The notes beneath the pieces were generated by a model. That model worked only from the letters and a program-made list of their open reading frames with translations. It made no database searches and had not been told where the DNA came from. A program made the position numbers and the translations under genes. Below are positions 58,425-64,000 of a DNA stretch of 64,000 nucleotides, piece by piece. Numbering within the stretch: the stretch's first letter is position 1; each line of letters begins with the position of its first letter. The stretch is from DAOTVC01 sp034437215 (GTDB taxonomy: Bacteria; Chloroflexota; Anaerolineae; B4-G1; SLSP01), in contig DAOTVC010000101.1 of the NCBI GenBank assembly GCA_034437215.1, positions 16,265 through 80,264 of the forward strand, read 5' to 3'.

Positions 58425-59147
58425 CTACAACCTCACGGGGATCTCATCCAGGGCTGCCACAACCTGCGGGGTCACACTACAGCGGAGGGCACGCACCTCG
58501 ACACCGGCGCGCGCCGCCGCCCGCAACATCTCCCCAAAGGCCGGATCGGTGGTATCGTGGGGCGCAAAGCTCCGCGCGTCCTCCCGCTGCACCACGAAGA
58601 CGACCGCCGCCCGCGCCCCCTGCTTCACGGCTCTCAGGAGCTCCCGAAGGTGCCGGCGCCCGCGCTGCGTGGGGGCGTCGGGGAAGGCCGCCGTCCTCTC
58701 CTCCACCAAGGTCACCGACTTCACCTCCAGCCAACAGGGGCGCGGGTGCCCCTCCAGCCGGAAGTCGATCCGACTCTCGCCCAACCGCACCTCCCGCCGC
58801 ACCACCGGATAGTCCTTGAAGCCCGCCAGCCAGCGCGACTCGAGGACCCGGGCCAGCAGCGGGTTGGGCAGTCGCGAGTCGAGGGAGATCCAGCGCCCCT
58901 CCACCTCGACGAGCAGGAGGTCGTGAGCCGTGCGACGCCGGGCAGCGACGGCGGGAGGGGCCGGGCGCACCATCACCCGTCGCCCCGCCAGGAGGAGCTC
59001 CTGAAGGCGTCCGGGATTGGGGAGATAAGCGGGGACCGACTCACCGGCGACGGTGACCCGGGCACGGAAGCGATTCTCGCGACCTTCAAAGGTGGCGGGC
59101 ACCAACCCGCGGAGGGCTATCTGCGGAGGGGGAACCTCACCCGGCAC
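58425..59147 (-). CDS. sfsA: SfsA-family DNA/RNA nuclease
   Basis: This 240-residue protein belongs to the SfsA (sugar fermentation stimulation) family. The conserved core RIDFRLEG with Asp128 and LEVKSVTL with Glu141 and Lys143 forms a D...ExK pattern like PD-(D/E)XK nucleases; PNPGRLQELL and THDTTDPAFGE-type segments (here PHDTTDPAFGEMLR) are typical. GTG at 59147 overlaps the end of the XPB gene by 11 bp, so nuclease and helicase are co-translated. The old sugar-related name probably does not describe its role here. Confidence 0.92.
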   Translation of the reverse strand: MPGEVPPPQIALRGLVPATFEGRENRFRARVTVAGESVPAYLPNPGRLQELLLAGRRVMVRPAPPAVAARRRTAHDLLLVEVEGRWISLDSRLPNPLLARVLESRWLAGFKDYPVVRREVRLGESRIDFRLEGHPRPCWLEVKSVTLVEERTAAFPDAPTQRGRRHLRELLRAVKQGARAAVVFVVQREDARSFAPHDTTDPAFGEMLRAAARAGVEVRALRCSVTPQVVAALDEIPVRL

Positions 59148-60894
59148 GCGCGTTGCTCTCGGCAGTGAGCGTGGGCAGCGCCTGGGGCACCTCGTCCTCG
59201 TAGAGGATGACGTAGCGGTAACCCTGCTCGGTCAGGAAGCGCTGCCGGTTGGCGCTGAACTCCTGATCCACCGTCTCCTTGCTGACGATGGAGTAGAAGA
59301 AGGCCTGCCCGCCGTCCTCCTTGGGACGGAGGATACGGCCCATCCGCTGGGCCTCCTCCTGGCGCGAGCCGAAGGTACCCGAGATCTGGATGGCGACGTT
59401 GGCGTCCGGCAGGTCGATGGAGAAGTTGGCGACCTTGGAGACGACCAGCGTCTTGATCTCGCCCTCGCGGAAGGCCTCGTAGAGCCGCTGGCGCTCGCGG
59501 TTCGTCGTCTTGCCGGTGATGAGGGGGAGGTCGTAGCGCTTCGCCACCGCCTCCAACTGATCCAGGTACATCCCGATCACGAGGATGTTGTCCCCCCGGT
59601 GGTAGTCGAGGAGCCGGTCCAGGATCTTCAGCTTGCCGGGGCTCTGGGAGGCGACGGCGTACTTCTGCCGCCGCTCGGTCATCACGTACTCGAGCCGCAG
59701 CGCCTCGGGCAGGGGGGTGCGCACCTCACAGCAGACGGCAGGGGCGATCCAGCCCTGGTGCTCCAGATCCCGCCACGGCACGTCGTACTTCTTGGGGCCG
59801 ATGAGGGAGAAGACGTCCTCCTCCCGCCCGTCCTCACGGATGAGGGTGGCGGTCAATCCCAGCCGGCGCCGGGCCTGAATCTCGGCCGTGATGCGGAAGA
59901 CGGGGGCCGGGAGCAGGTGTACCTCGTCGTAGATGATGAGACCCCAATCCTCCTGATTGAAGAGGGCGAAGTGGGGGAACTCCTTCTCCAGCGCCAGATT
60001 CTTGTTCCGCGTGCCCCGCTTGCGATGGGTCAGGATCTGGTAAGTGGAGACGGTGACGGGCCGGATCTCCTTCTGCTCACCGGTGTACTCACCGATCAGA
60101 TCGGGGGTGAGCGACGTCTTGTCGACGAGCTCCTCCTGCCACTGGCGGGCCGCGATGGTGCTGGGGGTGAGGATGAGGGTCCGGGCCTGCACCCGGGCCA
60201 TCGCCGCCATCCCCACCATGGTCTTGCCCGCCCCGCAGGGCAGGACGACGACGCCCGAGCCGCCGGCCTCGGAGCCGCCGGCCCAGAAGGCATCGGCGGC
60301 CTGCCACTGGTAGTCGCGGATGATGAAGGGCTCGCCCGAAAGCATCCACTCCCGCAGTTCGAACTCCAGGGGCGCTCCGGACACGTAGCCCACCAGGTCG
60401 GCGGCGGGATAGCCCGCCTTGAGGAGCGCCTGCTTGACGTGACCCCGGCGGGAGGCGGGCACCTGCAGCGTGTGAGGTCCCAGCCGATCGAGGACGTAGG
60501 GGCGAAGATGGCGGTTGCGCTCCAGCTCCAGGAGGAGCAGCGTATCGTCGGAGGTGAGGCGCAGACGCTCGGGATCGGCAGGGTCGGGGAGCAGGCGCAC
60601 CCGCCCGTAGCGCCCGATGGCCTCGCGGATCTCGATCTCGACGTTCTCAGGCACGGGGTACTTCGAATACTCGGCGAGACCGGCGATGATCGAGTCGGCG
60701 GTCATACCCGCTGCAGCGGCGTTCCAGAGGGAGAGGGGGGAGAGGCGGTAGGTGTGGATGTACTCCGGGCTCTTCTCGAGCTCCGCAAAGCGGGCCAGGT
60801 GATCGCGCGCCTCCTCGTAGAAGGCGTTGTTCACCTCGAGGAGCACGGTGCGGTCTCCCTGGACAATAATGGGTAGTGTGGCACGATATTCCAT
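59137..60894 (-). CDS. XPB/RAD25-like DEAD/H helicase
   Basis: This 585-residue superfamily 2 helicase has an N-terminal Helicase_C_3-type domain (YIHTYRLSPLSLWNAAAAGM onward), Walker A PCGAGKT (219-225), DEVH (323-326), LTAT (347-350) and motif VI QRMGRILRPKE. XPB helicases open DNA in repair; archaeal XPB works with the nuclease Bax1. Here the downstream gene is an SfsA nuclease rather than Bax1. It is the first gene of a four-gene minus-strand operon ending at 54234. Confidence 0.94.
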   Translation of the reverse strand: MEYRATLPIIVQGDRTVLLEVNNAFYEEARDHLARFAELEKSPEYIHTYRLSPLSLWNAAAAGMTADSIIAGLAEYSKYPVPENVEIEIREAIGRYGRVRLLPDPADPERLRLTSDDTLLLLELERNRHLRPYVLDRLGPHTLQVPASRRGHVKQALLKAGYPAADLVGYVSGAPLEFELREWMLSGEPFIIRDYQWQAADAFWAGGSEAGGSGVVVLPCGAGKTMVGMAAMARVQARTLILTPSTIAARQWQEELVDKTSLTPDLIGEYTGEQKEIRPVTVSTYQILTHRKRGTRNKNLALEKEFPHFALFNQEDWGLIIYDEVHLLPAPVFRITAEIQARRRLGLTATLIREDGREEDVFSLIGPKKYDVPWRDLEHQGWIAPAVCCEVRTPLPEALRLEYVMTERRQKYAVASQSPGKLKILDRLLDYHRGDNILVIGMYLDQLEAVAKRYDLPLITGKTTNRERQRLYEAFREGEIKTLVVSKVANFSIDLPDANVAIQISGTFGSRQEEAQRMGRILRPKEDGGQAFFYSIVSKETVDQEFSANRQRFLTEQGYRYVILYEDEVPQALPTLTAESNARAG

Positions 60895-60952
60895 AACCTG
60901 TGTATTCTACCGCAGAGTAAATCTCGAGTCAACCCCTCCAAGAATTTCTTAC

Positions 60953-60982
60953 TTGACAAGGTACGCCAACTTATGCTATAGT
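60953..60982 (+). promoter_or_regulatory. Promoter of the structured RNA upstream of rpoD
   Basis: Perfect TTGACA (60953-60958), 18-bp spacer and TATAGT (60977-60982). Confidence 0.75.
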
Positions 60983-60988
60983 GATTAC

Positions 60989-61149
60989 GTTCAAGACTGA
61001 AAGCTAAAATAGCTGGGGCATTGTGGGTGTCTTTTACGAGCGCTTTCAGTTTGCTCTTGCTCAAATTATCGAACTCGCAAACCCAGAGGCCGTAGAAAGA
61101 ATAGCGCAAGAGAGCACAGGTAGGCCTACACCTGCCAGTGCTCTTTTTT
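60989..61149 (+). ncRNA. Candidate structured leader or small RNA ending in a strong terminator
   Basis: Stem 1 pairs ACTGAAAGC (60996-61004) with GCTTTCAGT (61042-61050). Stem 2 pairs CTCTTGC (61054-61060) with GCAAGAG (61106-61112). The terminator pairs AGAGCAC (61111-61117) with GTGCTCT (61138-61144) and has a six-T run. TGCTCT at 61052-61057 repeats the terminator's 3' arm and could pair with AGAGCA instead, an antiterminator-like option. A 51-codon frame (GTG 61023 to TAA 61178, beginning MGVFYERFQFALAQII) overlaps the structure; its third positions are AT-rich, unlike the neighbours, so coding is doubtful. This accounts for most of the 358-bp gap 60895-61252. Confidence 0.5.
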
Positions 61150-61188
61150 CGGCTGAATCGGCCGGATCAGACAATTAAATAGTAAGAT

Positions 61189-61217
61189 TTGAATGTTTTT
61201 TAAAAATCGCGTACACT
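61189..61217 (+). promoter_or_regulatory. Promoter of rpoD
   Basis: TTGAAT (61189-61194), 17-bp spacer and TACACT (61212-61217), 35 bp before the start. Confidence 0.65.
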
Positions 61218-61252
61218 ACAAGTAAGTCTATAGAGTACAGGTATTGGAGTTA

Positions 61253-62479
61253 ATGAGCGAAGCACTCAAAACCAAACCAGATATTGAGATCGGCGTCAAT
61301 CGCCTGGAAGAGGAAGAGTCGGGGGAGGAGTACCTCCTGGCTCTGGGCTACCAGCGCGGTTACGTCAGCTATGACGATATCCTCCGCGTCTTTCCTGAGG
61401 TGGAGGAGGACATCGAGCGCCTCGACGAGATCGTAGCAACCCTGATCGAGAACGGCATTAGCGTGGGCAAACCGGGCGAGGCCCGGACCGAGGGCCTGGG
61501 GCGCGAAGAGGACGAGGATGAGGACGAGGAGACCGCGGAAGACGAGCTGGAGGAGGACATCTACCGGACCATCGCCGCCGACGATCCCGTCGGCCTCTAC
61601 CTGCGCGAGATCGGCAAGGTCTCCCTGCTCACCGCCGAGCAGGAGGTGGAGCTGGCCAAGCGCATGGAGGCCGGGCAGAAGGCCCAGAAACGCCTCAATC
61701 GAGTCCGGAAAGAGGAGAAGCGCCGCGAGCTCCAGGCGGTCATCGAGGACGGCATCGCCGCCCGCGAGCACCTGGTGCGCGCCAACTCCCGCCTCGTCAT
61801 CAGCGTGGCCAAGAAGTACATCGGGCGCGGCGTGCCCTTCCTGGACCTCATCCAGGAAGGCAACATCGGGCTGATCCGGGCTGCCAACAAGTTCGACTAC
61901 AAGCGCGGTCACAAGTTCTCCACCTACGCCACCTGGTGGATCCGCCAGGCGGTTACGCGGGCCATCGCCGACCAGAGCCGCACCATCCGCGTGCCGGTCC
62001 ACATGGGCGACCAGATCAACAAGCTGCTGCGCATCTCCCACCAGCTGACCCAGCGGTTGGGGCGCGATCCCCGGCCCGAGGAGCTGGCGTCGGAGCTGGA
62101 CATCCCGGTGCGCAAGGTGGAGCAGATGTTGGACGTCGCGCGCCGGCCCCTCTCCCTGGAGATGCCGACGGACGACGAGGAGGAGAGCACCCTGGGCGAC
62201 TTCGTCGAGGACACCGAGAGCCCGGCCCCGCCGGACGAGGTGAGCTCGGCGATGTTGAGGGACACGCTCATGGACATCCTCAACGAGCTGCCGCCCCGTG
62301 AGGTGAAGATCCTGCAGATGCGCTACGGCCTGCTCGACGGGCAGACCTACACGCTGGAGCAGGTGGGGAAGAAGATGGGGGTCACCCGGGAGCGGGTGCG
62401 CCAGATCGAGGCCCAGGCGCTGAGCCGCCTGCGCCACCCCAGCCACGCCCGCCGCCTGCGCGACTTCCTGATGAGCTGA
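61253..62479 (+). CDS. rpoD: Primary RNA polymerase sigma factor (RpoD/SigA)
   Basis: This 408-residue group 1 sigma-70 factor has region 1.1-like N-terminus, a strongly acidic stretch (EEDEDEDEETAEDELEED, about 88-105), region 1.2 (DPVGLYLREIGKVSLLTAEQ), region 2 with the -10-reading helix (FDYKRGHKFSTYATWWIRQA), region 3 and region 4.2 (YTLEQVGKKMGVTRERVRQI). ATG at 61253 has TGGAG upstream; the frame three codons earlier lacks a site. It lacks the long non-conserved insert of proteobacterial RpoD. Confidence 0.96.
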   Translation: MSEALKTKPDIEIGVNRLEEEESGEEYLLALGYQRGYVSYDDILRVFPEVEEDIERLDEIVATLIENGISVGKPGEARTEGLGREEDEDEDEETAEDELEEDIYRTIAADDPVGLYLREIGKVSLLTAEQEVELAKRMEAGQKAQKRLNRVRKEEKRRELQAVIEDGIAAREHLVRANSRLVISVAKKYIGRGVPFLDLIQEGNIGLIRAANKFDYKRGHKFSTYATWWIRQAVTRAIADQSRTIRVPVHMGDQINKLLRISHQLTQRLGRDPRPEELASELDIPVRKVEQMLDVARRPLSLEMPTDDEEESTLGDFVEDTESPAPPDEVSSAMLRDTLMDILNELPPREVKILQMRYGLLDGQTYTLEQVGKKMGVTRERVRQIEAQALSRLRHPSHARRLRDFLMS

Positions 62480-62686
62480 CGAGCCGGAAGAGCCAAAGCG
62501 CCTGTGAGGAGATAGCTTTCCGACGGCAGGTGCTCGGGGAATGTGGCAAAGTGCCGAAAGGGCTGGAGATGCACAGCCCTCAAACGAGTCAGGAGGAATC
62601 GTTCCATCCTAACTCCAGAGAGAGCGGGAAGTTGTACTTTTACGAAGCCTAAGCGACGGGGTGAGCGCTGCTCACTCCGTCTTTTT
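62480..62686 (+). other. Structured 3' region of rpoD ending in a terminator
   Basis: Successive hairpins are GCGCCTG/CAGGTGC, GGGCTG/CAGCCC (loop GAGATGCA) and GAGT-C-AGGA/TCCT-A-ACTC, followed by the terminator GACGGGGTGAGC/GCTCACTCCGTC with a T-run (62655-62686). The regular folding over 200 bases may mark a small RNA processed from the rpoD mRNA. No known riboswitch consensus was found. Confidence 0.45.
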
Positions 62687-63743
62687 ATGTTACCTCGACG
62701 ACGTGGCCCCCGGCGGCGCGGGTGAGACGGTCCCGGATCGCCAGCCCCAACCCGGCGCTGCCGAAGTCGCGCGCCAGGATGGTCTCGACCCCCTCCTCAT
62801 CGAGGGCGCGCAGCGTCTTGTAGAGGCGCCGCGCCACCGTCTCAAGGTCCTTCTGGGAGCCCGCAGCGCGCCGGACGAGGGGCAGTCCCCCGAAGAAGAT
62901 GAGGTCTTCGGAAGCGAGCAGCAGCCCCACCCGCCGGCCCGCCCCCTGCAGCTGCAGGGCGTCCCTCCGCAGCGCGGCCAGCATGGGCAGACGCGCCCCC
63001 CGGTAGAGGACGAGGTCGGCCCGCGGCGCGTAGTGCTGGGCCAACGTGCCCGGGGAGGGGACCGTCTCCTCGGCAGGCTCTACGCTCTCGGCGCGCAGCT
63101 CCACCTCGCCCAGGAGCGCCTCGAGGGCCTCGCGCTCCACGCCTCCCGGGCGGAGGATGGTGGGCACCGACGTGAGCAGGGAGAGGACGGTGGACTCCAC
63201 GCCCACGGGCGTGGGGCCGGCGTCCAGCAGGAGGTCGATGCGCCCCTCCAGGTCATCGAGGACGTCCCGGGCACGGGTGGGACTCAGGTGCCCGAAGCGG
63301 TTGGCGCTGGGAGCCGCCACGGGTACCCCCGCCGCGCAGATGAGCGCCCGCGCCACCGGGTGGGAGGGGACGCGCACGGCCACCGTCTCGCCGCCGGCCG
63401 TCACCACGGAGGGGACCTCGGGACCGCGGGGCAGCACCAGCGTCAGCGGGCCGGGCCAGAAGCGCTCGGCGAGCTCGAAGGCCACCGGAGGCACGTCGCG
63501 GGCCACCCGCTCCAGCGCCGCGGCCTCCGCCAGGTGCACGATGAGGGGGTCGTAGGCGGGGCGCTCCTTGGCGCGGAAGATCCCGCGCACGGCGCCGGCA
63601 TCGAGGGCGTTGGCGCCCAGACCGTAGACCGTCTCGGTGGGGAAGGCGACCAGGCCCCCGGCGCGGAGCACCTCGGCGGCGGCCCGGATGGGCGCCGCTT
63701 CGGGGGAGCGGGGATCGACCTGGAGTACGCGCGTCGTCGTCAT
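62685..63743 (-). CDS. Threonylcarbamoyl-AMP synthase (Sua5/YrdC/YwlC family)
   Basis: This 352-residue protein makes threonylcarbamoyl-AMP for the t6A37 modification of ANN-reading tRNAs. The YrdC domain (about 10-210) has LVAFPTETVYGLGANA, FRAKERPAYDPLIVHL and PVAAPSANRFGHLSPT; the C-terminal ~130 residues form the additional Sua5 domain (SPGTLAQHYAPRADLVLYRG). The two-domain Sua5 form differs from the single-domain TsaC. Its stop lies in the T-run of the convergent rpoD terminator. Confidence 0.95.
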   Translation of the reverse strand: MTTTRVLQVDPRSPEAAPIRAAAEVLRAGGLVAFPTETVYGLGANALDAGAVRGIFRAKERPAYDPLIVHLAEAAALERVARDVPPVAFELAERFWPGPLTLVLPRGPEVPSVVTAGGETVAVRVPSHPVARALICAAGVPVAAPSANRFGHLSPTRARDVLDDLEGRIDLLLDAGPTPVGVESTVLSLLTSVPTILRPGGVEREALEALLGEVELRAESVEPAEETVPSPGTLAQHYAPRADLVLYRGARLPMLAALRRDALQLQGAGRRVGLLLASEDLIFFGGLPLVRRAAGSQKDLETVARRLYKTLRALDEEGVETILARDFGSAGLGLAIRDRLTRAAGGHVVEVT

Positions 63744-64000
63744 GGGTTCACGATGCCAGATGGGTTCATGTTAATAGTCAGTATACCCTACCGGCACACT
63801 GTGCCAAATTGCAGTGTGGACGATTGGGTCTGCCCTGCAACACTTTCGCCTATCCCCATCACTTTCACAAACGAGCGGATGACGGAAGTTGGATCTTTGA
63901 GGTCTCTTCTATGCAAGGCAGCGTAGAGAGTGAGATCGACGTAGTTATCGCTGCCGTAGAGAACTACCTCGAGGGATGATTAGTGTAATTCGTGGCTGAG
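63744..64000. other. Terminal spacer without a supported gene
   Basis: No family-like coding sequence is seen. A 22-codon frame (ATG 63911 to TGA 63979, MQGSVESEIDVVIAAVENYL..) has GAGG eight bases upstream and protein-like composition, so it could be a mini-gene or the leader of an operon starting beyond the window. GTG GCT GAG at 63992-64000 may begin the next gene. Confidence 0.3.

Noticed and set aside
60831..61109. 92-codon frame on the minus strand before XPB
   Set aside because: It overlaps the XPB start and the plus-strand promoter and structured RNA, has no family-like sequence and no ribosome site.
60989..61149. 6S RNA
   Set aside because: 6S RNA is one long hairpin with a central bubble; here two local stems and a separate terminator are formed.
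61023..61178. 51-residue protein upstream of rpoD as a confident gene
   Set aside because: Third codon positions are AT-rich compared with neighbours, the ribosome site is weak and the frame crosses a strong terminator; kept only as a possibility under the RNA feature.
62480..62655. Cobalamin, TPP, SAM or other known riboswitch
   Set aside because: None of the conserved core sequences is present and it follows rather than precedes a gene on its strand.

Overview
The window is GC-rich bacterial chromosome, densely packed, with short operons on both strands. The gene content points to Chloroflexota, probably an Anaerolineae-like anaerobe: a T-box-controlled thrS lacking the TGS domain, XPB helicase with helicase-C-like partners, DUF99, small TPR proteins, DUF4126, DUF4345 and LuxR-kelch proteins. 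The lineage is an inference from family content; no rRNA is present. Metabolic signals include a secreted starch-active amylase and a large [NiFe]-hydrogenase locus.

Left part (1-7.2 kb): the 3' end of a MarR regulator, a secreted GH13 amylase with a CBM20-like domain, and a DUF433/DUF5615 toxin-antitoxin-like pair whose toxin gene is broken. hypB and a HemN/HemW-like radical SAM gene are divergent. A compact minus-strand accessory group follows: maturation protease, hypA and DUF99.

Hydrogenase region (7.5-19.5 kb, all minus strand): transcription appears to start near 19.5 kb with a regulatory set (DRTGG, CBS plus ATPase, DRTGG, PHP). A second promoter near 16.9 kb precedes NuoE, a GHKL ATPase, a thioredoxin-like ferredoxin, NuoF with two C-terminal [4Fe-4S] sites, a second NuoE/NuoF pair, a NuoG/FDH-like iron-sulfur protein, and the hydrogenase small and large subunits. 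The electron-input and regulatory genes are those usually seen beside bifurcating [FeFe]-hydrogenases, but the catalytic core is [NiFe]. A bifurcating or NAD(P)-linked cytosolic [NiFe]-hydrogenase is the most likely product.

Middle (19.6-41.5 kb): a membrane-anchored unknown protein, miaB and a partner, a flavin oxidoreductase, an ABC exporter with two permeases, a family-39-like glycosyltransferase, a ferritin-like protein, a terpene-cyclase C-terminal remnant, DUF4345, a T-box leader with thrS, a lipoprotein, penicillin acylase with endonuclease III, uvrC, two small proline-rich CCC membrane proteins and DUF4126.

Right part (41.6-64 kb): tRNA-Glu(CTC); a thioesterase, DNA methyltransferase and DHH-like three-gene operon; an MFS transporter; DUF3795; TPR; a LuxR-TM-kelch regulator; deoxynucleoside kinase; tilS; a zinc-ribbon coiled-coil protein; prfB with a programmed +1 frameshift; ftsY; an operon of XPB helicase, SfsA nuclease and two large accessory proteins; rpoD behind a structured leader or small RNA; and Sua5.

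Spacers carry period-7 tandem repeats, a MITE-like inverted-repeat element, a foldback AT-rich island and several strong hairpins. The best candidates for poorly described biology are the hybrid hydrogenase locus with its regulatory ATPase/DRTGG/PHP set, the XPB-SfsA operon, the methyltransferase/DHH-like pair, and the terminator/antiterminator-like RNA ahead of rpoD.
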